DNA of 64,000 nt from an uncultured Clostridium sp. (GTDB lineage: Bacteria > Bacillota > Clostridia > TANB77 > CAG-508), in contig CABVAF010000001.1 of assembly GCA_902496295.1 (NCBI GenBank), forward strand, positions 1 to 64,000, read 5' to 3'. This document shows positions 52,304 to 61,292 of the stretch, piece after piece. Each line of letters begins with the position of its first letter. Within the stretch, counting starts at the first letter, position 1. A model generated the notes under the pieces. That model was not told where the DNA came from and made no database searches. It worked only from the letters and a program-made list of their open reading frames with translations. The position numbers were made by a program, and so were the translations under genes.

Positions 52304-53528
52304 AGCTTAATTTACCTACGTAATAATTCTTTTTACCTCTTCTAACTACAATGTACTTATCTTCAATAAATAAAGATTTATTTACTTGCATTTCAGAGTC
52401 TGTTATTTTATCTCCATTTATAGATATAGCACCATTCCCAATAAATTCTCTTGCTTCTCTTTTACTAGATACAGCACCTAAATCTACTAATACGTCAACA
52501 ATATTTTTGTCTGCTTCAATTTCTTTAATATCTGCATTCTTAAATAAGTCTTCAATATCTTTTTTAGATAAATCGTTAAATTTATTATTAAATAGATGGT
52601 CAGCTAGATTAACAGCTTTTCCATATTCCTCTTTACCATGTAAGAAAGTTATAATTTCTCTTGCTAATGCTTTGTGAGCTTCTCTTAATTCAGGATGTTC
52701 ATTATTCTTTTTCTCTAAATCCTCAATTTCTTCTTTAGACAAGAAAGTGTATATTTTTAAATAGTCAATTACCTTGCAGTCTTCTACATTTATAAAGAAT
52801 TGATATAATTGATAACTAGAAGTTTTATCTTTGTCTAACCATAATGCGTTTCCTTCACTCTTACCGAATTTGCGACCTTGTGAATCTGTTACAAGCGGCA
52901 TAGTAAAGCCATAAACTTCATCTCCAGTTGTTTTTCTAATTAAATCAATACCAGCTGTAATATTACCCCATTGGTCAGAACCTGCACATTGCATATTTAC
53001 ACCATAGTTTTCATGTAAGTATTTAAAATCTGTTGCTTGTAAAATCATGTAAGAAAACTCTGTATAAGTAATTCCTTCATCTAATCTTCTTCTTATAATA
53101 TCTTTGTCTAGCATGTAATTTATATTAAAATATTTACCATAGTCACGTAAGAAATCTAAAGTATTAATTTTTCCAAGCCAGTCATAATTATTAACTACTT
53201 TAAATCCAAATATTTTTTCAACTTGAGCTTTTAAGCTTTCAAAATTATGTTCAACAGTTTCTTTAGAAATCATAGGTCTTTCTGTAGTAGGGCGTGGGTC
53301 ACCAATTAATCCTGTTCCACCACCAACAAGAAGTATAGGGGTATGACCAGCATCTTTTAACCTTTTAGAAATAAGAAAACTAGATAAATGACCAACATGT
53401 AAGCTGTCTGCTGTTGGGTCTGTTCCAATATAGAAAGTTAAACCCCCTTCGTTTAATTTTTTTTCTAAATCTGGACTAGAAATATCTTTAATTAGCCCTC
53501 TCCATTGTAAATCTTCGAAAAATGTCAT
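52302..53528 (-). CDS. tyrS: Tyrosyl-tRNA synthetase
   Basis: A class I synthetase of 408 residues that charges tRNA-Tyr. The HIGH-like motif is HVGHLSS near residue 42, the tyrosine site is CAGSDQWGNITAGIDL near 180 and the KMSKS-like motif is KFGKSEG near 220. An S4 RNA-binding domain ends the protein (SSKREAREFIGNGAISING). AAAGGAGG lies before the ATG. Expression is governed by a T-box leader directly upstream, sensing uncharged tRNA-Tyr. Confidence 0.96.
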   Translation of the reverse strand: MTFFEDLQWRGLIKDISSPDLEKKLNEGGLTFYIGTDPTADSLHVGHLSSFLISKRLKDAGHTPILLVGGGTGLIGDPRPTTERPMISKETVEHNFESLKAQVEKIFGFKVVNNYDWLGKINTLDFLRDYGKYFNINYMLDKDIIRRRLDEGITYTEFSYMILQATDFKYLHENYGVNMQCAGSDQWGNITAGIDLIRKTTGDEVYGFTMPLVTDSQGRKFGKSEGNALWLDKDKTSSYQLYQFFINVEDCKVIDYLKIYTFLSKEEIEDLEKKNNEHPELREAHKALAREIITFLHGKEEYGKAVNLADHLFNNKFNDLSKKDIEDLFKNADIKEIEADKNIVDVLVDLGAVSSKREAREFIGNGAISINGDKITDSEMQVNKSLFIEDKYIVVRRGKKNYYVGKLS

Positions 53529-53872
53529 AAAATTTCCTCCTTTATTTTATATATTAAGCTAAATAATAATAAAACAAAAAGCAATAAATATTGGTAAGTA
53601 ATAAATAAACAAAAAGAGCCAAATTATCCTGTTAAAGGACGATTTGACTCGTGGTACCACCTTTATTTACAACTAATATTACAAAAGCATAATAACTTTT
53701 AATAAAAATATAGTTGCCTTATTTAAAGCTATTCGTTGCTAACGTTAATTGCTATAAGAATTGTAATTCGTAAATTTATATTCTAATAGTTTCCACCAAC
53801 CACTATCTCTCTAAAATTTGTAACTATAAATTACTACTTGGTTTCTTTTTAAAACACAATTAAATAAACATT
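53529..53872 (-). promoter_or_regulatory. Tyrosine T-box leader with terminator
   Basis: On the minus strand the conserved T-box AAGGTGGTACCACG (about 53650-53663) is followed by a terminator stem (GAGTCAAAT with ATTTGGCTC, 53616-53650) and TTTTTG. The upstream part has the GGTTGGTGGAAACT-type stem I sequence (near 53800), and a possible tyrosine specifier TAC lies near 53763-53765. The leader lies directly ahead of tyrS, as expected. Confidence 0.9.
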
Positions 53873-53878
53873 GGTAAG

Positions 53879-53907
53879 ATTATACAACATTATCCTAGCA
53901 TTTTCAA
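53879..53907 (-). promoter_or_regulatory. Promoter of the tyrS T-box transcript
   Basis: On the minus strand: TTGAAA (53907-53902), 17 bases and TATAAT (53884-53879), just upstream of the T-box leader. Confidence 0.82.
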
Positions 53908-54002
53908 GTGTTTTGTAAATTATTTAATGAAACCTAAATAAAAAAATTCTACATGCACTTTGTAAAAAAATAAGATAAACAAGTAGTAACAAAAGTGATA
54001 TC

Positions 54003-54031
54003 TTTACAATATATGCCTACTATGCTAAAAT
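54003..54031 (+). promoter_or_regulatory. Promoter of the GT-C glycosyltransferase gene
   Basis: TTTACA (54003-54008), 17 bases and TAAAAT (54026-54031), about 45 bases before the start codon. Confidence 0.6.
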
Positions 54032-54075
54032 AAAAAAGAAATTTGTCGAAAATTATATAAAAGGGGAATTTATAT

Positions 54076-55530
54076 ATGATAGAGAAATTAAAAAAGGTGT
54101 TTATATACCTATTATTTATATTGTTAGGAGTAGCTTTTTTAAAACATTTTATAAGGTTTCCAATAATAAGTTTAGCAGTACTAGGGGGAATTATTTTTAT
54201 TTCATATAAGATTAAAATTCCAAAGTTTGCAATTTTTTTATTTGTAGTAGCACTTGTTTTAAGACTAATTACCATATTTATATTCAAAACTCCAATTCAA
54301 AGTGATTATGCAGTTATGTACGATATGGCAAATGACCTAGTTAATGGTAACTGGAGTGCAGTATCAGAGTCAGTATATATGACAAGGTATGGATACCAAA
54401 TGGGATATACTATGTTAATGTATGTACTTATGCTAATAGTAAAGGGACCGCTACTTATAAAAATTATAAACTGCATATTTTCAGCAGGAATAGTAGTTTT
54501 TATATATTTAATTGCAAAAGAATTCACTAGTGAAAAATCTGCAAGAGTTGTAAGCATTTGCTATATGATATTTCCATTTCCTTTACTATTTAATACGGTT
54601 TTAAGCAATCAACATATATCTTCTTTTATGTTTCTGCTTGCAATTTGGTTATTAGTAGCTAAGAAAACTGAAAGTATGAATGAGAAATTAAAATATACAT
54701 TAATAGGCTTAACTCTAGCTATTGGAAACATAATAAGACCAGAGGCAATAGTAATAATTACATCTATTTTAATATTTATACTATTAACATGTAAAAAAGA
54801 GACTTTAAAAAAGTGCGTCATAAATTTAGCTATTATGTTTATTGCATACTTTGGAATTACAACTGTAGCGTCACTAGGGTTTCAGTATAGTGGAATTAGT
54901 CCAAACGGACTAAAGAACACAGAAACATTATATAAATTTGCAGCAGGATTTAATCAGGACAGAATGGGAGATTATAGTAGAAAGCTAAATGATACATATT
55001 TTAACTTAAGCGACAAAGAAAAGAAAGACTTAGTATACAATTGTACAATAGGCTCTATAGGAAAATTACCAGAGTTATTTATGCATAAATTACAACACTT
55101 CTGGCTTGATTCAGATATAGGATGGTCTTTATCATATCTGCATGGAAAGACAATAACCATATTTGGACATAAATTTTCAGCAGATATTATAATAAATTTA
55201 GCACACAATATTAATCAATTATTTATATATGTATTTTTTACATTAGCTGCGGTTGCAATATGGATTAATAGAAGGAAAATGAACAATAAGCAATTTCTGT
55301 TATTAATAATTTTACTAGTTTACACAGGAGTTTACTTATTAATAGAATGTACACCTAGATATGCTTATACAGCACAAATATTTATGTTTATAATGTCCGC
55401 ATATGCAATTGAATATCTAATAGAAAAGAAAAATAACAAACAGAAAGAAAATGTAGAAAATAAGAATAATAAAGAAAATAAAAAGGAAGAGATAGAAATT
55501 AAAGAAGAAAAAATACCTGTGAAGAAATAA
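54076..55530 (+). CDS. GT-C fold membrane glycosyltransferase (family 39/ArnT-like)
   Basis: A 484-residue protein with about ten to twelve membrane helices and a short Lys/Glu-rich cytoplasmic tail. The first extracytoplasmic loop has QSDYAVMYDMANDL near residue 76, the Asp-containing loop typical of lipid-linked-sugar-using GT-C enzymes, and GNIIRPEA near 218 is another family feature. It would transfer a sugar from a polyprenyl phosphate carrier to a surface acceptor. AAAGGGG precedes the ATG, and the gene stands alone between a promoter and a terminator. Confidence 0.8.
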   Translation: MIEKLKKVFIYLLFILLGVAFLKHFIRFPIISLAVLGGIIFISYKIKIPKFAIFLFVVALVLRLITIFIFKTPIQSDYAVMYDMANDLVNGNWSAVSESVYMTRYGYQMGYTMLMYVLMLIVKGPLLIKIINCIFSAGIVVFIYLIAKEFTSEKSARVVSICYMIFPFPLLFNTVLSNQHISSFMFLLAIWLLVAKKTESMNEKLKYTLIGLTLAIGNIIRPEAIVIITSILIFILLTCKKETLKKCVINLAIMFIAYFGITTVASLGFQYSGISPNGLKNTETLYKFAAGFNQDRMGDYSRKLNDTYFNLSDKEKKDLVYNCTIGSIGKLPELFMHKLQHFWLDSDIGWSLSYLHGKTITIFGHKFSADIIINLAHNINQLFIYVFFTLAAVAIWINRRKMNNKQFLLLIILLVYTGVYLLIECTPRYAYTAQIFMFIMSAYAIEYLIEKKNNKQKENVENKNNKENKKEEIEIKEEKIPVKK

Positions 55531-55547
55531 TATATAAAATAGACTTT

Positions 55548-55588
55548 AAATACCATATTTATTAGTTATATAAATATGGTATTTTTTG
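55548..55588 (+). terminator. Rho-independent terminator
   Basis: AAATACCATATTTA (55548-55561) pairs with TAAATATGGTATTT (55571-55584), followed by T residues. Confidence 0.88.
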
Positions 55589-55623
55589 TATATTAAAAAT
55601 TATAAAAATACAATCAAAAATAA

Positions 55624-55652
55624 TTGCAAATAAAAAAGTACTATGCTAGAAT
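55624..55652 (+). promoter_or_regulatory. Promoter of the pilin-like gene
   Basis: TTGCAA (55624-55629), 17 bases and TAGAAT (55647-55652), about 95 bases before the ATG, with GAGGAGG as ribosome binding site. Confidence 0.6.
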
Positions 55653-55746
55653 AAATAATGTATTTATTATTTACGAAAAGGTACAAATAGTAATGGGTAT
55701 AAATACAACTAAAGATGTTAATAATAACAGAGGAGGATTAAAAAAT

Positions 55747-57035
55747 ATGAGGAAAGAAAAAATAACAAAGACAAACAAGACAAAAAGCTTAAATAGGCGG
55801 AATAACGTTAATAGCATTAGTAGTAACAATTGTAGTTTTATTAATATTAGCAGGAGTAACAATAAGTTTAGTATTTAGTGAAAATGGAATAATAGCAAAG
55901 GCAAGAGAAGCAGCAGAGAAAACGAATCAGGCAGTAGTAAATGAGCAGGAAGAAATGAATAAAGTGGCAGACTACATGAGTAATATGGTAAATGGAACAG
56001 GTGGAAGCACACCAGAAGAGCCAGAAGACCCAACGGCAAACTGGGACTTAAATAAAGTAAATAAGGTAGAAAGTACAGATGGAGTAGTTGTGCCAGTGCC
56101 AAAGGGGTATATAGCATCAAGTATTGCAATAGAAAGCACGGTATCGGATGGATTCGTAATATATGAAGGAGAAGAAGCAGTAAACGAAGAAAATAAGAAA
56201 ACAGCACAGGCAACAAGAAATCAGTTTGTGTGGGTGCCAGTAGAAAATCCAAGTGAGATGTATGGAACAGATAGTAATGGAAAGAAATGGGGCAAATTAT
56301 ATGAATTCTCAGCAGACGGAATAACAGCGTTAAACTGGACAGAACAAGATAATGTAATTTCTTTAATAGACTTGGAAGATATTCGTGAGCCAGATATAGT
56401 GACAAGGTATGATGGAAATGATGCCACATATGATGCAAGTGAATTTATACCAATAATAGGAAATATAACAGGGAAACAATTTAAGACTCAATTAGAAAAT
56501 GAATTTAATAGTATGATAGAGAGTATAGAGAAGTATGAAGGCTTTTATATAGGAAGATATGAGACTGGTAATTTGTCTCAAACAGAAGCAACAATTACAA
56601 AAAATAATAGTGACATAAATAATCAAACATGGTATACGCAGTATAATAAAGCAAAAGGAATAGCAGCAAATAGCAATGTGACAACTACAATGATATGGGG
56701 GTGCCAATGGGATGCAGTATTAAGATGGATGTATAATAGCGGAGATGCAGAAAAGAAGACATATATTTGTAATAGCACGGGAAAAGGAAATTATAAAGAT
56801 ACAAATGGAAATCAAACAATAGCAACAGGGTCAAATGACTTATATGCAGTGAATAATATCTATGATATGGCAGGAAATGTATATGATTGGACAATAGAAA
56901 CGCGTAATGCTTATGGACGAGTTATTCGTGGAGGGTGTTATTATGAAACTAGTATTACTTCAGTTTCATATCGAAACAACGGAACTCCATCAATGCCACG
57001 GCACTAGCGGTTCCCGTGTAGCTTTATATATGTAA
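55747..57035 (+). pseudogene. Pilin-like protein with FGE/C-type-lectin-fold domain, two frameshifts
   Basis: ATG 55747 follows AGAGGAGGA and encodes a basic prepilin leader (MRKEKITKTNKTKSLN). The hydrophobic pilin helix GGITLIALVVTIVVLLILAG continues in another frame from 55796, so there is a shift within about 55790-55796. The same frame then runs through residues similar to formylglycine-generating-enzyme/sulfatase-modifying domains (NQFVWVPVENPSEMYG, KYEGFYIGRYETGN, NNIYDMAGNVYDWTIE, RVIRGGCYYE) to a stop at 57007. The family ending GTSGSRVALYM is present in the third frame (57000-57035), so a second shift lies within about 56985-57000. Either the gene is decayed, the reads are wrong, or the locus is variable. 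The FGE fold with a variable C-terminus is a known target type of diversity-generating retroelements. Confidence 0.75.
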
Positions 57036-57111
57036 AATGTTACTTAAAAAAAGAAGTAGAAAAAACATAACTGTTAAAAAAATAACAAATTAAAAAGCCA
57101 ATTTATATGCT

Positions 57112-57153
57112 AAAGGCGCTAGTCAACTAATTGTTGATAGGCGTCTTTTTTTA
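57112..57153 (+). terminator. Rho-independent terminator
   Basis: AAAGGCGCTAGTCAAC (57112-57127) pairs with GTTGATAGGCGTCTTT (57133-57148) with a few G-U pairs and one mismatch, followed by a T run. Confidence 0.82.
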
Positions 57154-57257
57154 TTTACATAGATATGAATTTTATTGTTAGTTTTTCTCCTATTCTATAT
57201 TGAATTAGAAAAAAATATGTTATATAATCATAAAAAGTCAAAAGAGGAGAAGTAATT

Positions 57258-59507
57258 ATGAATAATGATGCTGTAAAATTATTTGAAAGTTTGCAAAAAT
57301 TGAAGGTAACAGATGAAAATAAAGAAGAAATAGAAAAAATTAAGCAAGACATAAGGAATAAAGACTTTAAAAAAGCCTTAGAAAGAATTGAAAAAATTCA
57401 AAGCGGTAACAATAAAACAGAAAGCAAAAAAAATACAGTAAAAAATAATGTGAAGAAAAATGAAAAAGAGATTAAAAAGAATATAGACAAAAAGAAAAAT
57501 AGTGAAGCAAAGGCTGAAAATAATAAAGTAGAGAATGAAGGCAAACAAGGTAATGAACCTGAAAATACAACATATAAACAAGCAGCAGATGTAGACGATG
57601 ATGACTTTTTTCAAAATGATGATGAATATGATGACTACGAAGAATTCTCGGATGACCCGCTATTTAAAAAATTAAAAGCGTACAATGATGAAAGTGATGA
57701 TTATTTAGATGATGAGTTAGACGAAGAAGATGATGATAATAACAGCAATACTAACACGGACAATAATGAAAACACACAAGAAAATAACAAAAAAAGGAAG
57801 AAAGAAAAAGCAAATATAGAGGATGACGAAAATAGTGATAACAACGAAGATACTTTAAAAGACAACGATGCAGATAATGAAGAAGAAACTACAGCTGAAA
57901 ATAACAATGAAGAAGTAGAAAGTGAAACATTAGATGCAGACGATAATCAAGAAGAAAACGAGGAAGAAGATACAGGGATTTATCCAAAAGAATTGAGGAA
58001 TGAAACTCTAGAATACATTTATTTAGGCTTATTATTAACAAATCCAAAATTAATAGCAAAATATTATGTAACAAAAAAAGAGTGCTATTTTGAAGACGAT
58101 AAATGTACGGAAATTTATAAAAGTGTTTTATTTACAGAAGGAAGTAAGTTTACTCCAGAAATTGCAAAAGATGGATTTAACTTACCAAAATACAACAACG
58201 AAATACGTGAACTTAAAGACGATTTAATGGCAGAATATATGGATAGTAACTATGACATAGAAGAAGTATATGTTGAAATTAAAAAATTATTTACTATAAG
58301 GAAAAGTTATTTAGAAAATCCAATAAAAGAAAATCAAGATAAAATAGTAGAAATTATAAACTATGTTTTATATAAATCTATGTCTGTAGAAGAGGTAGAA
58401 AGTGCAGTAAACCAAGTAACTGTTACAGGTAAGTTTAAGCAAGCTGTTTTAAATAGAGACTTAACAAGCTTTTTAGAAATGGGAGACAACACTTTAACAA
58501 ATGGTCTACAATTTCCTTTTCCTATTCTTTCAAGTGTTTTTAAAGGCTTAAGAAAAGGCGAAACAATGGCATTTGCAATGCCTTCTAACTCTGGTAAAAG
58601 TAGGTTTACAATTAATTTAGCAGCATATACAGCATTTGTTCATAAGAAAAAAGTTTTAATTATTTCAAACGAAATGTCAGAAGACAAAATGAAACTATGT
58701 TTAATTACAACAATAATTAATAACCCAGAAATTCAAAAGTTACATGGACAAGAAATAAACAAGACAGAAGGGGAACTTTTAGAGTTTAAATTTAGACCAG
58801 ATGACCCTAAAAAAGTAGAAGTTGATGAAAACGGATTTGTTGTAAAAGGCGAAAAAGAGAGCCAAGAAGACTTTGTAAAAAGATTAACAGAAATTTCGAC
58901 AGAATTTAACAAAACAATAAAAGCTGTAGATTGGGCAAATAAAGAAATAGAAAACTCAATTTACTTTATAAATATAACAGACCATACAAATGATGAACTT
59001 AAAAAGGTTATAATGAATTTTTATTACAAAGAAAAAATAGAATATGTATTTTATGATACTTTAAAAACAGACACTGCAAATATTGGTAAAGGTGAAGAAA
59101 TAAAGAAAACAGCAACAATACTTTCAAATTTAGCGCAGAATTTTAATATGTTTATTTATTCTACTCTACAACTAACAGAAAGCACTACATTGCCAATAAA
59201 TTTAGATGTTAACGACTTAGCAGTTAGTAGAACTGTAAAGGAAGTTTTAGACACATTATGTTTAATAAAACAAATAAATAAGGAAACATATGAAGACTAC
59301 GAGTATTCTTTGAAAGAAGTAGATACAAAGTATTTTGATTTAAAAAAATACACAGACCCAGATGTTAGATATTATGCGTGTGTCGTAGATAAAAACAGAG
59401 CAGGTGCTAAGCCAAAGGTTTTGTTTAGACTAAACTTAGCGTATAACAGATGGGAAGAACTAGGATATTTAAGAATGAAACAGCAAGTTAAAAAAGAGGC
59501 AGAATAA
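57258..59507 (+). CDS. DnaB-like P-loop ATPase with long acidic linker
   Basis: A 749-residue protein. Residues 1-55 are helical; 55-240 form a low-complexity Lys/Asn then Asp/Glu-rich linker. Residues 245-290 resemble the DnaB N-terminal domain (ETLEYIYLGLLLTNPKLIAKY). From about 400 a RecA-like DnaB core follows, with Walker A AMPSNSGKSRFTINLA near 440, a switch-like LIISNEMSEDKM near 465 and a Walker B-like VFYDTLKTD near 597. DnaB-type replicative helicases are about 450 residues without such a linker, so this is probably an accessory or phage-derived relative. It sits just upstream of recJ. GAGGAG precedes the ATG. Confidence 0.7.
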   Translation: MNNDAVKLFESLQKLKVTDENKEEIEKIKQDIRNKDFKKALERIEKIQSGNNKTESKKNTVKNNVKKNEKEIKKNIDKKKNSEAKAENNKVENEGKQGNEPENTTYKQAADVDDDDFFQNDDEYDDYEEFSDDPLFKKLKAYNDESDDYLDDELDEEDDDNNSNTNTDNNENTQENNKKRKKEKANIEDDENSDNNEDTLKDNDADNEEETTAENNNEEVESETLDADDNQEENEEEDTGIYPKELRNETLEYIYLGLLLTNPKLIAKYYVTKKECYFEDDKCTEIYKSVLFTEGSKFTPEIAKDGFNLPKYNNEIRELKDDLMAEYMDSNYDIEEVYVEIKKLFTIRKSYLENPIKENQDKIVEIINYVLYKSMSVEEVESAVNQVTVTGKFKQAVLNRDLTSFLEMGDNTLTNGLQFPFPILSSVFKGLRKGETMAFAMPSNSGKSRFTINLAAYTAFVHKKKVLIISNEMSEDKMKLCLITTIINNPEIQKLHGQEINKTEGELLEFKFRPDDPKKVEVDENGFVVKGEKESQEDFVKRLTEISTEFNKTIKAVDWANKEIENSIYFINITDHTNDELKKVIMNFYYKEKIEYVFYDTLKTDTANIGKGEEIKKTATILSNLAQNFNMFIYSTLQLTESTTLPINLDVNDLAVSRTVKEVLDTLCLIKQINKETYEDYEYSLKEVDTKYFDLKKYTDPDVRYYACVVDKNRAGAKPKVLFRLNLAYNRWEELGYLRMKQQVKKEAE

Positions 59508-59587
59508 ATAACAGAGATGCATAAAAACAATTACAAATTTAATTTTTTCTAACTATATTTGCGCATTAGGAGGGAATAAGCTTAAGC

Positions 59588-61270
59588 ATGGTAAAAAAAT
59601 GGGAAGTAAGCAAGGTTAACAATGAAGAAGTAGAAAAATTTGCAAAAAAACATAAACTAAGTAATTTATTAGCTAGTATCTTAATACGTAAAAACATTAC
59701 AACAGATGAAGAAGTTAATAAATTTCTAAATCCAACAAGAATGGATTTTTATAATCCATTCCTTTTACCTGATATGGAAAAAGCTGTAGATAGAATTACA
59801 AAGGCAGTAGAAAACAAGGAAAATATTACAATTTACGGAGATTACGATGTAGATGGAATTACAAGCATAACTCTTCTTAAAAACTTTTTTGCAAATTCTA
59901 ACATAGATGTTAAAACTTATATTCCAAATAGACTTGAAGAAGGTTATGGGTTAAATAAAGATGCAATAAGAGAAATTTCATATTCAGAAACAAAGCTTAT
60001 AATAACAGTAGATTGTGGAATTACAGGAATACAAGAAATAGAATATGCAAAAAAAATTGGTATAGATGTTATTGTAACAGATCATCATGAACCAGGAGAA
60101 GAAATTCCAAACTGTATAGCTGTTATTGATGCAAAAAGAAAGGATAGCAAATATCCATTTAATCAACTTGCAGGCTGTGGAGTAGCATTTAAGTTAATGC
60201 AAGCTTTAGCTACAAAGTGGAAATTACCTGAAAAAGAGTATCTTAAATTTTTAGATATTGCAGCAATTGGAACTATTTCAGATATTGTACCACTTATAGA
60301 TGAAAATAGAGTAATTGCAAAACTTGGACTTATGTTGGTGGAAAGAACAAATAATATAGGACTAAAAACGCTAATAGATTTATGCGGATTTAAGAAAATA
60401 GATTCAACTATGGTTTCTTTTGGATTATCACCAAGAATAAATGCATGCGGAAGATTAGGACATGCTGATGAAGCCTTAGAATTGTTTTTAGCAAATGATA
60501 AAAACACTACTACAAAGTTAGCAAAAAAAATGAATGAATATAATACTGCAAGACAACAGGTAGAAAGGAAAATATATGATGAAGCAGTAAAAGAAATTAT
60601 AAAAGAAAAAGATAAACCAGCTATAGTTCTTGGAAAAGAGGGATGGCATCATGGAGTAGCTGGAATTGTTTCTTCAAAAATTACAGATGAATATTTTAAA
60701 CCTAGCATTTTAATATGTTTTGAAGGTGACGAAGGAAAAGGCTCTGGAAGGAGTATACCCGGGTTTGATTTACATGAGGCGCTAATGGAATGTTCAACTT
60801 ATTTAGAAAAGTTTGGTGGACATTCAATGGCAGTTGGTATTACAATAAAAAAAGATAAATTTAAAGAATTTAAAAAAGTATTTACAGAATATGCAGAATC
60901 TAAAAATGTATCAGATATTGTACCAATAATAAATATAGAAAGAAAAGTAGAACTAAAAGATGTTAATATAGAAAGTGTAAAAGAATTGCAAAAATTAGAA
61001 CCTTTTGGGGAACAAAACAAAATGCCATTATTTTTAATAGAAAATTTAAAAATAGTTTCAATTAGGTCTTTATCAGAAGGAAAACACTTAAAGATTTTAT
61101 TAAAACAGGATAACTTTTTTATAGATGCAATAGGTTTTAATATGGGGGACTTGACAGAGCAGTATAAAATAGAAGATAGAGTAGATATTGTAGGTACAAT
61201 AGATATTAATGTGTTTAACGGAAACGAAAATGTACAACTTACAATAAAGGATATGAGAAGAGCTATATAA
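59588..61270 (+). CDS. recJ: Single-stranded-DNA exonuclease RecJ
   Basis: A 5'-3' ssDNA exonuclease for recombination and mismatch repair. The DHH-family motifs are ITIYGDYDVDGITS near residue 78, IITVDCGITG near 138, VTDHHEPGEEIPN near 160, ACGRLGHADEA near 282 and GGHSMAVG in the DHHA1 domain near 413. At 560 residues it matches the short RecJ form without a long C-terminal extension. The ribosome binding site AGGAGGG is about 14 bases before the ATG, longer than usual. rel follows after 22 bases. Confidence 0.95.
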   Translation: MVKKWEVSKVNNEEVEKFAKKHKLSNLLASILIRKNITTDEEVNKFLNPTRMDFYNPFLLPDMEKAVDRITKAVENKENITIYGDYDVDGITSITLLKNFFANSNIDVKTYIPNRLEEGYGLNKDAIREISYSETKLIITVDCGITGIQEIEYAKKIGIDVIVTDHHEPGEEIPNCIAVIDAKRKDSKYPFNQLAGCGVAFKLMQALATKWKLPEKEYLKFLDIAAIGTISDIVPLIDENRVIAKLGLMLVERTNNIGLKTLIDLCGFKKIDSTMVSFGLSPRINACGRLGHADEALELFLANDKNTTTKLAKKMNEYNTARQQVERKIYDEAVKEIIKEKDKPAIVLGKEGWHHGVAGIVSSKITDEYFKPSILICFEGDEGKGSGRSIPGFDLHEALMECSTYLEKFGGHSMAVGITIKKDKFKEFKKVFTEYAESKNVSDIVPIINIERKVELKDVNIESVKELQKLEPFGEQNKMPLFLIENLKIVSIRSLSEGKHLKILLKQDNFFIDAIGFNMGDLTEQYKIEDRVDIVGTIDINVFNGNENVQLTIKDMRRAI

Positions 61271-61292
61271 TGTAGCATAAGGAAGTGATTTT

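Noticed and set aside
57378..58074. Long reverse-strand frames opposite the DnaB-like gene
   Set aside because: They mirror the repetitive Asp/Glu/Lys codons of the acidic linker and have no ribosome binding sites.
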